A DNA stretch of 55,892 nt. Source: Avimonas intestinalis (GTDB lineage: Bacteria; Bacillota; Clostridia; Oscillospirales; Acutalibacteraceae). The stretch covers positions 1 to 55,892 of the forward strand of contig CAJFID010000020.1 in NCBI GenBank assembly GCA_904380375.1, given 5' to 3'. Both the position numbers and the translations under genes were made by a program. Below, in pieces: positions 1 to 7,620 of this stretch. A model generated the notes under the pieces. That model had not been told where the DNA came from. It saw nothing but the letters and a program-made list of their open reading frames with translations, and searched no databases. Numbering within the stretch: the first letter of the stretch is position 1; the number at the start of each line of letters is the position of its first letter.

Positions 1-110
1 TTGTGGTAGGAGCGTGACACCAATCCACAGCATCCCTTACAGTGTAGCACACAGCCCTTGGAGAGGGGCTCTAATCACTACTACTTTATTATACAAGGAA
101 CGAGTGAAAC

Positions 111-677
111 ATGGGGACAATCCCGACCAGGGAAGAGGCGGAGGCGCTGCTGCGCGAATACAATAAGGAGCCATTCCATCTCCGCCATGCGGAGGTGGTT
201 TCCGGCGTGATGGGGTATTTTGCCCAGGAATACGATCCGGAAAACCAGGAATTCTGGGAAATCGTCGGTTTGCTGCACGACTTGGATTTTGAGCAATACC
301 CGCAGGAGCACTGCCTCCGCTCCCAGGCGATTATGCGGGAGAGGGGGCTGGATGAACGGCTGATCCGTGCGACGGCCAGCCACGGCTACGGCTTGACTGT
401 GGATATCCGCCCGGAGCATACGATGGAAAAGGTGCTCTACGCCGTGGACGAATTGACCGGCCTGATCGGCGCGGTCGCCTTGATGCGCCCTTCCCGCAGC
501 GTCTCGGACCTGGAACTCAAATCGGTCAAGAAAAAATTCAAAACCCCTTCTTTTGCCGCGGGCTGCTCCCGCGAAGTGATCCAAGCCGGCGCAGAGATGC
601 TGGGGTGGGAGCTTGACGAGCTGATCTCCCGCACCATCTTAGCCATGCGCTCCCTGTCCGACCGGATGGAAATTTAA
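111..677 (+). CDS. HD-domain hydrolase
   Basis: This 188-residue soluble protein belongs to the HD superfamily of metal-dependent phosphohydrolases. The HD doublet is at residues 56-57 inside a GLLHDLDFEQYP stretch, with His26 upstream, His91 in a SHGYG motif and Asp113 in AVDELTG, which together resemble a complete HD metal site. The family usually cleaves phosphoester bonds in nucleotides or related substrates; nothing here fixes the substrate. The ATG is preceded by a weak AAGGAA box. It heads a same-strand run of four small enzyme genes ending at 2389. The product class is secure; the specific reaction is unknown. Confidence 0.85.
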   Translation: MGTIPTREEAEALLREYNKEPFHLRHAEVVSGVMGYFAQEYDPENQEFWEIVGLLHDLDFEQYPQEHCLRSQAIMRERGLDERLIRATASHGYGLTVDIRPEHTMEKVLYAVDELTGLIGAVALMRPSRSVSDLELKSVKKKFKTPSFAAGCSREVIQAGAEMLGWELDELISRTILAMRSLSDRMEI

Positions 678-731
678 GCGCCGGCAAAAGCAGCCTGAGC
701 GATTTTTGTGGAATAGGAGACGGAAAAAGCC

Positions 732-1226
732 ATGGAGCCATGGACAAAGCAAGACGTTTTACAGCTTTTATCCGACAAGGGGATCGCCTTTACCGTAAAC
801 GAACACCCCGCCGTGTATACCATGCAGGAGATGGAAGCGGTGGGTCTGCCCCATACGGAGGATATCTGCAAGAACCTGTTCCTGCGGGACGCGAAAGGAA
901 AGCGGCATTTCCTGGTATCCTTAGAGAAAACCAAGCGCGCCGACCTCGGCAGGCTGGGGGAGCAGCTTGGCTGCGGAAAGCTGAGCTTTGCCTCCGAAGA
1001 ACGGCTCCAGCGGCTGCTGGGGCTGTCCCGCGGGGCCGTATCACCCCTCGGGCTGCTGAACGATGCGGATCGGGCGGTGGAGATGGTTTTTGACCGGGAT
1101 TTGGAAAAACATCCGCAGCTCGGTGTCCATCCCTGCGACAATACGGCGACGGTATGGCTGTCCTTCCTCGATCTCCGGCGTCTGATTGAAGAGCGGGGGA
1201 ACCCGGTTTCCATCATTGAATTATAA
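732..1226 (+). CDS. Prolyl-tRNA editing protein (YbaK/ProX-like deacylase)
   Basis: This is a free-standing YbaK/aminoacyl-tRNA deacylase-fold protein of 164 residues, the usual length for ProXp/PrdX-type trans-editing enzymes. Family members hydrolyse mischarged Ala-tRNA(Pro) or Cys-tRNA(Pro). Visible signatures are a conserved lysine in KNLFLRD (Lys47), the GAVSPLGLLND segment at about 101-111 and HPCDNTATVWL near 133-143. The start follows the HD gene after a 54-bp gap. Reading as ProXp-ala is most likely, but YbaK-type Cys-tRNA(Pro) specificity cannot be excluded from sequence alone. Confidence 0.88.
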   Translation: MEPWTKQDVLQLLSDKGIAFTVNEHPAVYTMQEMEAVGLPHTEDICKNLFLRDAKGKRHFLVSLEKTKRADLGRLGEQLGCGKLSFASEERLQRLLGLSRGAVSPLGLLNDADRAVEMVFDRDLEKHPQLGVHPCDNTATVWLSFLDLRRLIEERGNPVSIIEL

Positions 1227-1258
1227 AGGCAAATAGCTTTACATAGGAGGAGCTTTTC

Positions 1259-1762
1259 ATGCAGAAGTTGACGCCGGAAAAAGAAGGGATTCCCTGTCCG
1301 GACAGCGGCAAGGGCAAGGCGGCCCGCGCCCTATTTGAACAGGGAGCGAACTGTGCCCAGGCGGTTTTTGTTGTTTATGCCGAGGAGATGGGGCTTTCAC
1401 GGGAAACAGCGCTGTGCCTGTCCTCGCCGCTGGGCGGGGGTATGGGCCGGCTGCGGGAGGTGTGCGGCGCGGTATCGGGGATGCTGATGGCTGCCGGCTT
1501 GAAATACGGCTATGCCGATTTGAACGATCGCGAGGCCAAAAAGCGGACCTACCGCATCACCCAGGATCTGGTCGGGCAGTTCCGGCGGGAAAACGGCTCG
1601 ATCATCTGCCGGGAGCTGCTGGGCCCGGCGGGGAGGGATACCTCTCCCGAGCCCACAGCGAGGACCCCGGAGTTTTATAAAAAGCGGCCCTGCCCCGATC
1701 TGATTGAACGGGCCGCCGCCATCCTTGAAAAATACTGCCCGGATTTTGATGGAAAGGAATAG
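1259..1762 (+). CDS. C_GCAxxG_C_C family redox protein
   Basis: This 167-residue protein matches the C-GCAxxG-C-C family, widespread in anaerobes and named for spaced cysteines thought to act in redox or metal binding. The cysteines fall at Cys32 (NCAQAVF), Cys69 (VCGAVSG), Cys117 and Cys145, with glycine-rich PLGGGMGRL between the first two. A strong AGGAGG box lies 7 bases before the ATG. It is 32 bp after the editing protein and 9 bp before the YfbR-like gene, so it is almost certainly co-transcribed with them. No biochemical role is established for the family. Confidence 0.85.
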   Translation: MQKLTPEKEGIPCPDSGKGKAARALFEQGANCAQAVFVVYAEEMGLSRETALCLSSPLGGGMGRLREVCGAVSGMLMAAGLKYGYADLNDREAKKRTYRITQDLVGQFRRENGSIICRELLGPAGRDTSPEPTARTPEFYKKRPCPDLIERAAAILEKYCPDFDGKE

Positions 1763-1771
1763 CGCTTTACG

Positions 1772-2389
1772 ATGGGAAACTCTTTTTTTGCCATGCTGTC
1801 CCGGATGAAGCATATCAACCGATGGGCCTTGATGCGCAATACGCGCACGGAAAACCTCTGCGAACATTCCTATGACGTGGCGGTGCTGGCCCATGCGCTG
1901 GCGATGCTGCATAACCGCCGTTTCGGAGGCCATGCAGATCCGGGGCGCTGCGCGCTGCTCGCCCTTTATCACGATGCGCCGGAAATTCTAACCGGGGATC
2001 TCCCCACGCCGGTCAAGTATTATAACCCGGCGATCCGCCAGGCATACCGTCAGGTGGAAACCGTCTCGCAGGAAAAGCTTTTGGCCATGCTGCCGGAGGA
2101 TTTGCAGGAGGAATACCGGGGCCTTCTCCACGGGGAAGGGACCCCGGAGGAGAAGCGGCTGGTCAAGGCGGCGGATAAATTGTCCGCCTTGATTAAATGC
2201 GTAGAAGAGAGGGAGCAGGGAAACCGGGAATTCCTCCAGGCCGAGCAGGCGACCCAGGAGGCGCTGCGCGCCATGGAGCTGCCGGCTGTGGATTGCTTTT
2301 TGCGGGAATTCCTCCCGGCATACCGCCTGACTTTGGATGAACAAGGGGAAAGGGCCGGCGAAGAAGCGGCCGATAACCTCCCTCAATGA
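1772..2389 (+). CDS. 5'-deoxynucleotidase, YfbR-like
   Basis: This 205-residue HD-domain phosphohydrolase closely resembles E. coli YfbR (199 residues), which dephosphorylates deoxyribonucleoside 5'-monophosphates and is selective for the deoxy sugar. Conserved features include Arg17-Trp18 near the N-terminus (the selectivity pair in YfbR), His32 in CEHSYDVAVLAHAL, the HD doublet at 67-68 in LYHDAPEILTGDLPTP, and the following Asp76. It probably balances dNMP pools. It is the last gene of the first same-strand run; no terminator hairpin is obvious after it. Confidence 0.9.
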   Translation: MGNSFFAMLSRMKHINRWALMRNTRTENLCEHSYDVAVLAHALAMLHNRRFGGHADPGRCALLALYHDAPEILTGDLPTPVKYYNPAIRQAYRQVETVSQEKLLAMLPEDLQEEYRGLLHGEGTPEEKRLVKAADKLSALIKCVEEREQGNREFLQAEQATQEALRAMELPAVDCFLREFLPAYRLTLDEQGERAGEEAADNLPQ

Positions 2390-2488
2390 AGGAGGCGGCG
2401 GGTTTTGCCGGAGAGGCGTCGCCATCGGCCGGCCTTTCCGGCAATCACCGGCATGAATTTATAATGGAGAAGGGCAGGGCGATGGAAA

Positions 2489-3391
2489 ATGGGAAAGCGG
2501 TATGTGGTGGATTTCAACACGGGCAAGCCGGATGATTTTATCCGCTTTGTGTCCGAGGATTTCCTGGGTAAAGAGGGGTTTGCGCTTGTGACGTATCGGG
2601 GCGAATCCGTTTGGAAGAAGGGGCACGGGCTGCTGACGGCGCCGCAGTTTATCAAGTTGGAGTATGCCGGCGGGGTAGTCCATCTCGAAGCTTGGATTAA
2701 GTGGGCGGTCCTGCCCGGCGTTTACTGCGGGGAGATGGGACTGGACGGCGCGATGGGCTTTGCCGTTAAGGCGGCGCTGCGCAAGCGGGTGGATATGCTG
2801 GTAGCGCTGCTTTACCAGCCGGCGAATATCCCTGCCCAGCCGGCTGCCGCGTCCGGCGCTGTCCCAGTCCCCGCGCCTCCGGCGATCGTTTCTACTCCGC
2901 CGATCCCGGCCGCCGTCCAGGAGGCGTCGGCCGGGACGCCCCCGGCATCCCAAGGCGCTGTGCAGCCGGCCCTCTATCCCGGGACGCCCCCGGCATCCCA
3001 AGGCGCTGTGCAGCCGGCCCTCTATCCCGGGACGCCGGCCGGCGTCTATTCTCCCGCTCCGGCAGAGCCGGGAAGCCCGGCCGTCCCCGGCGGTGTTCCC
3101 GGTTCCGCCTATCCGCCGGCCTCGGCCTATGCGCCCCAGCCGATCCCGGTGGCGGTGCATAACCCCACGGGCAAAGCGACCCTCGCCTTGGTGATGGGGC
3201 TGTGCAGCGCCTTAGGGTGCTGGATCCCCGTGGCCGGCGTGGTCATGGGGGTCATCGGGATCGTCAGCGGCGTCATCGGCCGCAAGAGCACGGCGCGGGG
3301 GATGGCGACGGCTGGCCTGGCGCTCAGCGTGGTGTTTTTCATCCTGTCGGTACTGAACTGGATTGCCGGCATTTTACTGCTTGTGATCTGA
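2489..3391 (+). CDS. DUF4190-like two-TM protein with repeat-bearing linker
   Basis: The protein has three parts. Residues 1-115 form a compact soluble domain I cannot name. Residues 116-225 are a low-complexity Pro/Ala linker that contains two identical 16-residue repeats (GTPPASQGAVQPALYP). The last 75 residues hold two hydrophobic helices separated by a short Gly/Arg loop, like the DUF4190 membrane domain. It probably anchors the soluble head at the membrane. The 48-bp DNA repeat encoding the linker motif is listed separately. The ATG lacks a strong ribosome site. Function unknown. Confidence 0.75.
   Translation: MGKRYVVDFNTGKPDDFIRFVSEDFLGKEGFALVTYRGESVWKKGHGLLTAPQFIKLEYAGGVVHLEAWIKWAVLPGVYCGEMGLDGAMGFAVKAALRKRVDMLVALLYQPANIPAQPAAASGAVPVPAPPAIVSTPPIPAAVQEASAGTPPASQGAVQPALYPGTPPASQGAVQPALYPGTPAGVYSPAPAEPGSPAVPGGVPGSAYPPASAYAPQPIPVAVHNPTGKATLALVMGLCSALGCWIPVAGVVMGVIGIVSGVIGRKSTARGMATAGLALSVVFFILSVLNWIAGILLLVI
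2933..3028 (+). repeat. Perfect 48-bp tandem duplication within a coding linker
   Basis: Two adjacent 48-base units (2933-2980 and 2981-3028) are identical at every base, and the first 8 bases of a third copy follow. The period is a multiple of three, so each unit adds 16 residues to the Pro/Ala linker without shifting frame. Confidence 0.97.
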
Positions 3392-3505
3392 GTGCGGGCA
3401 CTGGAAAGGCAGGCGGCGCGGCATTCCCGCCGCATCCGGCCGCACGCGGGAGAAAAAGCAAATACATATTGGTATATGTAGAGGATAGGAAGAAGGTTGA
3501 ATCGA

Positions 3506-4096
3506 ATGAATTGGAGGAGTCGTTTTTACAAAGCCAGCCGGATGGGGGCTTTGCTTGTGTCGGCCGTCTTGCTGGCGGTTATGCTCGGCGGCTGCAACAT
3601 CATTGCTTTGGGGCAAGCGATTATGGACAAGCAAAAGGCGGACGAGACGTTTGCCCTGACCAGCAGCGACGGCCAATATCAGCTGACCCTGCCCGGCGAC
3701 TGGTCCGACGCCGGGAGCACGCTGAATGATCAGGCCATTCTGGCGGCCTGCAACCTTCAGCAGGAAAAGTATGTGGTGGTGATCGCGGAAAGCCGCGCCG
3801 ATTTTTATGAGGATGTGACGGTACAAGACTATATGGAGCTGCTGGTAGAGCAGATGGGGCTGTCCATCCAGGACATGCGCGAGACGCCGATGGGCGAGGT
3901 TTCGGTCGGCGGACGGACAGGGTATCTCTCGCGGCTGGACGGCGCGATTGACGGCTATGAGGTCACGTATTGGCTGACCTGTGTGGAAACCAGCTCAGAT
4001 TTCGTCCAGATCACCGGCTGGACCCTCCAAAGCATGGCCGACGAATGCCAGCAGGAATTCTACGAGATTGAGACATCCTTTGCTGAGATTGTGTGA
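3506..4096 (+). CDS. Putative lipoprotein
   Basis: This roughly 196-residue protein starts with a basic segment (RSRFYKASR), a hydrophobic stretch and a lipobox ending LGGC, so it should be exported and lipid-anchored. The mature part has a beta-rich look (SSDGQYQLTLPGDW), resembling extracytoplasmic domains of small Firmicutes lipoproteins, but I recognise no named domain. I chose the ATG with AGAAGG 9 bases upstream; a TTG 9 bases earlier in frame is an alternative. It follows the two-TM protein by 114 bp and may be in the same surface-associated unit. Function unknown. Confidence 0.78.
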   Translation: MNWRSRFYKASRMGALLVSAVLLAVMLGGCNIIALGQAIMDKQKADETFALTSSDGQYQLTLPGDWSDAGSTLNDQAILAACNLQQEKYVVVIAESRADFYEDVTVQDYMELLVEQMGLSIQDMRETPMGEVSVGGRTGYLSRLDGAIDGYEVTYWLTCVETSSDFVQITGWTLQSMADECQQEFYEIETSFAEIV

Positions 4097-4128
4097 CTGC
4101 CGTCACGGCGATGCGCTTTTCCAATGGC

Positions 4129-4146
4129 TCGTTAAAAAGATAACAA
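4129..4146. promoter_or_regulatory. Candidate Rex operator before the hydrogenase operon
   Basis: The 18-bp inverted repeat TCGTTAA-AAAG-ATAACAA matches the clostridial Rex consensus TTGTTAA-N4-TTAACAA at 12 of 14 arm positions. It lies 18 bp upstream of a plausible -35 box. Rex represses NADH-reoxidising and H2-producing genes when NADH is low, which fits the NAD-linked hydrogenase downstream. Confidence 0.5.
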
Positions 4147-4163
4147 TAACTTCCTCGCGAAAT

Positions 4164-4192
4164 TTGAAGAACTCCTGTAGAAATTTCATAAT
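4164..4192 (+). promoter_or_regulatory. Candidate promoter of the hydrogenase operon
   Basis: TTGAAG (4164-4169) and CATAAT (4187-4192) are separated by 17 bp. A second -10-like TATACT sits at 4201-4206. The spacing and the adjacent Rex-like site support use for the gene starting at 4327, leaving a leader of about 125 nt. Confidence 0.5.
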
Positions 4193-4326
4193 TCATCTGC
4201 TATACTACTATATTAGCATGTCGCGTATATTGCGCCAGCGGCCGTCCTCTGCCGGAAACTTGTGAGGAATGCCGGGGCAGTATACCGTGTGGCGAGCAGA
4301 ATTATCCGCAAGGAGGAAAAGGCAAC

Positions 4327-4824
4327 ATGAAGAAAAAGATCAGCAAGCTTCCTTTTCGGGGCACGGCTGAGCAAAAGCAGCGGCTTCTTGCCGTGATTGA
4401 TCAGAACAAGTCGGATCCCAGCCGCCTGATGGCCGTTATGCAGGAGGCGCAGGAGATTTACGGCTACCTGCCCATGGAAGTGCAGCAGATGATCGCCGAC
4501 GGCATGAACGTGCCGCTGGAAAAGGTATACGGCGTGGCGACCTTCTACGCGCAGTTTGCGCTGTCCCCCAAGGGCGTCTACAACGTGTCCGTATGTCTCG
4601 GGACCGCCTGCTATGTGAAAGGGGCGGGCGACCTGTTCAATAAGATCAGCGAAAAGCTGGGTATCGGCGCGGACGAATGTACGGAAGACGGCAAGTTCTC
4701 CCTGACCGCCTGCCGCTGCATCGGCGCGTGCGGCCTGGCGCCCGTCCTGACGGTGAATAACGACGTGTACGGCCGCCTGACGGTGGACGACGTGGACGGC
4801 ATTCTGGCAAAGTACAACGATTAA
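4327..4824 (+). CDS. hndA: NAD-linked hydrogenase NuoE-like [2Fe-2S] subunit (HndA type)
   Basis: This 165-residue protein is a NuoE/24-kDa-type thioredoxin-fold ferredoxin, the small electron-transfer subunit of NAD(P)-linked and electron-bifurcating [FeFe] hydrogenases. The four [2Fe-2S] ligands are visible as Cys90 and Cys95 (CLGTAC) and Cys131 and Cys135 (CIGAC). The N-terminal helical half, including YGYLPMEVQQMIA, is typical. AAGGAGG precedes the ATG. It opens a tight five-gene operon with the NuoF-like and hydrogenase subunits, so it acts in the cytosolic complex that couples NADH and ferredoxin oxidation to H2. Confidence 0.93.
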   Translation: MKKKISKLPFRGTAEQKQRLLAVIDQNKSDPSRLMAVMQEAQEIYGYLPMEVQQMIADGMNVPLEKVYGVATFYAQFALSPKGVYNVSVCLGTACYVKGAGDLFNKISEKLGIGADECTEDGKFSLTACRCIGACGLAPVLTVNNDVYGRLTVDDVDGILAKYND

Positions 4825-4827
4825 GCG

Positions 4828-5412
4828 ATGCGGGAATTATCACTCAACGTACTCGACATCGCGCAGAACTCCATTGCGGCCGGCGCGGCGCTGACCGAGA
4901 TCACGGTGCAGGAGGACACGGCGGACGACCGGATCGTCATCACCGTCAAGGACAACGGCCGGGGGATGACCCCGGAGCAGGTCCGTAAGGTGAGCGACCC
5001 GTTTTATACCACCCGTACCACCCGGAAGGTGGGGATGGGGATCCCCCTGTTCCGCATGGCGGCGGAGATGGCCGGAGGCGGCCTTTCCATCGTTTCGGCG
5101 CCGGGAGAGGGGACGACGGTGACGGCAGCCTTTGTCCGCTCCCATATTGACCGGATGCCTCTGGGGGATATGACGGGGACGGTCGTGGCCCTGATCCGAA
5201 TGAACCCCGACCGGGATTTCCGCTATGTGCGCCGGTATAACGACCGGGAATTTGCGCTTGATACCCGGGAGCTGCGGGGGGTTCTGGGCGATGTGCCGCT
5301 GGACACGCCGGAAGTGGCGGCGTGGATCAGCGGGTATATAGAGGAACAGACACAGGGCATTCTCGCTTCGCCTTCCGGCAGCGGCGCGGAAGGCGCTGGT
5401 ATCAATTCATAG
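4828..5412 (+). CDS. GHKL-type ATPase encoded within the hydrogenase operon
   Basis: This 194-residue protein carries a histidine-kinase-like ATPase fold but has no phosphoacceptor-histidine domain and no sensor or membrane segment. The N-box asparagine is Asn14 (LDIAQNSIAAGA), the G1 box is DNGRGM at 42-47, and the G2-like box GMGIPL is at 69-74. It starts 3 bases after the HndA stop and is followed closely by hndB, so it is translated with the hydrogenase. Similar ATPases occur at this position in other clostridial hnd-like operons from memory; their partner and role are undefined. It may phosphorylate or regulate a protein rather than take part in catalysis. Confidence 0.85.
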   Translation: MRELSLNVLDIAQNSIAAGAALTEITVQEDTADDRIVITVKDNGRGMTPEQVRKVSDPFYTTRTTRKVGMGIPLFRMAAEMAGGGLSIVSAPGEGTTVTAAFVRSHIDRMPLGDMTGTVVALIRMNPDRDFRYVRRYNDREFALDTRELRGVLGDVPLDTPEVAAWISGYIEEQTQGILASPSGSGAEGAGINS

Positions 5413-5423
5413 GAGGTATTGTT

Positions 5424-5795
5424 GTGAAAACTTTGGCAGAGCTTCAGGCCATTCGGGATAGAGCCCGCGAAAAGATGACTGTCCGCGGCGAGCATGAAAA
5501 CGCGGTACGCATCGTCGTCGGTATGGCGACCTGCGGGATTGCCGCCGGCGCCCGCCCGGTGCTGAACGCGTTTGTGGACGAGGTGGCCAAGCGCCATCTT
5601 GATAACGTGACGGTGGGGCAGACTGGCTGCATCGGCATGTGCCAGTTTGAGCCGATTGTGGAAATCACGATGCCGGGCAAGGATAAGGTGACCTACGGCA
5701 AGGTAACGCCGGAAAAGGTGGCGCGCATTGTTGCCGACCATGTGGTCAACGGCAACCCGGTGGCGGAGTATACCATCGGCGAACTGATGAAGTAA
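5424..5795 (+). CDS. hndB: Hydrogenase-associated [2Fe-2S] ferredoxin-like protein (HndB type)
   Basis: I take the GTG at 5424, 7 bases after AGGAGG, giving 123 residues; the longer open frame upstream overlaps the ATPase gene. The protein has the thioredoxin-like (2Fe-2S) ferredoxin pattern of HndB: TCGIAAGARP around Cys37 and GCIGMC with Cys69 and Cys73. Only three strong ligand candidates are visible, because the first cysteine of the usual CxxxxC pair is replaced in VVGMATC. In Desulfovibrio Hnd the equivalent small subunit accompanies the NADP-reducing complex. It likely shuttles electrons between the diaphorase and hydrogenase subunits or stabilises them. Confidence 0.88.
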   Translation: MKTLAELQAIRDRAREKMTVRGEHENAVRIVVGMATCGIAAGARPVLNAFVDEVAKRHLDNVTVGQTGCIGMCQFEPIVEITMPGKDKVTYGKVTPEKVARIVADHVVNGNPVAEYTIGELMK

Positions 5796-5814
5796 GCAGG
5801 GAGGTTAAACAAAG

Positions 5815-7602
5815 ATGTATCGATCCCATGTACTGGTTTGCGGCGGTACCGGCTGCACCTCCTCCAACAGCCTGAAGATTATTGACAAGCTTGAAGAGGA
5901 GATCGCTAAGCAGGGGCTCAGCGAAGAGGTAAAAGTGGTCCGGACCGGCTGTTTCGGCCTGTGCGCTCTCGGCCCGATCATGGTTGTGTACCCCGAAGGG
6001 GCCTTTTATTCCCGTGTGACGGTTGAGGATATCCCTGAGATCGTGTCCGAGCATCTGCTCAAGGGCCGGATCGTAACCCGCCTGCTGTACGATGAGACGG
6101 TCGGCAAGGATGAGATCAAGTCCCTGAACGAGACCGACTTCTATAAAAAACAGGTCCGCGTCGCGCTGCGCAACTGCGGCGTAATTGACCCGGAATCGAT
6201 TGACGAGTACATAGCTCAGGACGGCTACCAGGCACTGGGCAAATGTCTTACCGAGTACACGCCGGAGCAGGTCATCCAGATCATCAGCGATTCGGGGCTG
6301 CGCGGCCGCGGCGGCGGCGGGTTCCCGACCGGGCGCAAATGGGCGCTCTGCGCGCCGAACAAAGCGCCGCAGAAGTATGTGGTGTGCAACGCCGACGAGG
6401 GCGACCCCGGCGCGTTCATGGATCGCTCCGTCCTGGAGGGCGACCCCCATTGCATCGTGGAAGCCATGGCGATTGCCGGCTACGCGATCGGCGCGACCAA
6501 GGGCTTCGTGTACGTCCGCGCGGAATACCCGATCGCGGTCAAGCGCCTGCAGATCGCGATTGACGAGGCCCGCGAATACGGCCTGCTGGGCAAGGATATC
6601 TTCGGCTCCGGCTTTGATTTTGATATGGAGATCCGCCTGGGCGCCGGCGCCTTCGTCTGCGGCGAGGAAACCGCGCTGATGACCTCGATTGAAGGCAACC
6701 GCGGTGAGCCGCGCCCCCGTCCGCCTTATCCGGCGGTCAAGGGCCTGTTCGGTATGCCGACGGTGGAAAACAACGTCGAAACCTTTGCCAACGTCCCGCA
6801 GATCATCCTGCGCGGCGCGGATTGGTTTGCGTCAATGGGTACCGAAAAGTCCAAGGGCACCAAAGTGTTCGCCCTCGGCGGCAAGATCAAGCACACCGGC
6901 CTGGTGGAAATCCCGATGGGCACCACCCTGCGCGAGATTGTGGAAGAGATCGGCGGCGGCATCCCGAACGGCAAGAAGTTCAAGGCGGCGCAGACCGGCG
7001 GCCCCTCCGGCGGCTGTATTCCCGCCAGCCTGATTGATACCGCGATCGACTACGACAACCTGATTTCCCTGGGCTGCATGATGGGCTCCGGCGGTATGAT
7101 CGTCATGGACGAGGATACCTGCATGGTTGATATCGCGAAATTTTTCCTTGAGTTTACGGTGGACGAGTCTTGCGGCAAATGTACTCCCTGCCGCGTGGGC
7201 ACTAAACGCCTGCTGGAAAAGCTCGAAAAGATTACAAGCGGCAACGGCACGCTGCAGGATATTGACGATCTTGAGGCGCTCTGCCATTATATCAAGGAAA
7301 ATTCGCTTTGCGGCTTGGGGCAGACGGCGCCGAACCCCGTCCTTTCTACCCTCCGCTTCTTCCGTGATGAATACGTGGCGCACGTCACCGAAAAACGCTG
7401 CCCGGCGGGGGTCTGCAAATCCCTGCTGTCCTACCAGATCGTGGCGGAGAAGTGCAAAGGCTGCACGGCCTGCTCCCGCGTCTGCCCGGTCGGCGCGATT
7501 TCCGGTACGGTGAAGAACCCGCATGTCATTGATACCGCCAAGTGCATCAAGTGCGGCGCCTGCATGGAAAAGTGCCGGTTCGGCGCGATTGTAAAACGGT
7601 AA
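5815..7602 (+). CDS. hndC: NuoF-like NADH-oxidising (diaphorase) hydrogenase subunit
   Basis: This 595-residue subunit carries the NADH- and FMN-binding module of a trimeric [FeFe] hydrogenase. In order it has an N-terminal thioredoxin-like [2Fe-2S] domain (CGGTGC near residue 9, CFGLC near 46), the FMN/NADH loop GRGGGGFPTG near 163, the [4Fe-4S] motif ESCGKCTPCR near 451, and a C-terminal two-cluster ferredoxin (CKGCTACSRVCP near 547, then CIKCGACMEKC). This architecture matches HydB/HndC of bifurcating enzymes and exceeds plain NuoF by both end domains. It is predicted to split or merge electrons between NAD(H), ferredoxin and the H-cluster subunit. Good ribosome site GGGAGG. Confidence 0.95.
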   Translation: MYRSHVLVCGGTGCTSSNSLKIIDKLEEEIAKQGLSEEVKVVRTGCFGLCALGPIMVVYPEGAFYSRVTVEDIPEIVSEHLLKGRIVTRLLYDETVGKDEIKSLNETDFYKKQVRVALRNCGVIDPESIDEYIAQDGYQALGKCLTEYTPEQVIQIISDSGLRGRGGGGFPTGRKWALCAPNKAPQKYVVCNADEGDPGAFMDRSVLEGDPHCIVEAMAIAGYAIGATKGFVYVRAEYPIAVKRLQIAIDEAREYGLLGKDIFGSGFDFDMEIRLGAGAFVCGEETALMTSIEGNRGEPRPRPPYPAVKGLFGMPTVENNVETFANVPQIILRGADWFASMGTEKSKGTKVFALGGKIKHTGLVEIPMGTTLREIVEEIGGGIPNGKKFKAAQTGGPSGGCIPASLIDTAIDYDNLISLGCMMGSGGMIVMDEDTCMVDIAKFFLEFTVDESCGKCTPCRVGTKRLLEKLEKITSGNGTLQDIDDLEALCHYIKENSLCGLGQTAPNPVLSTLRFFRDEYVAHVTEKRCPAGVCKSLLSYQIVAEKCKGCTACSRVCPVGAISGTVKNPHVIDTAKCIKCGACMEKCRFGAIVKR

Positions 7603-7620
7603 GAAAGGAGTGCGCTGAAA

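Noticed and set aside
1..110. Leader or regulatory RNA before the first gene
   Set aside because: Only short weak inverted repeats are visible and the upstream context is cut off by the window.
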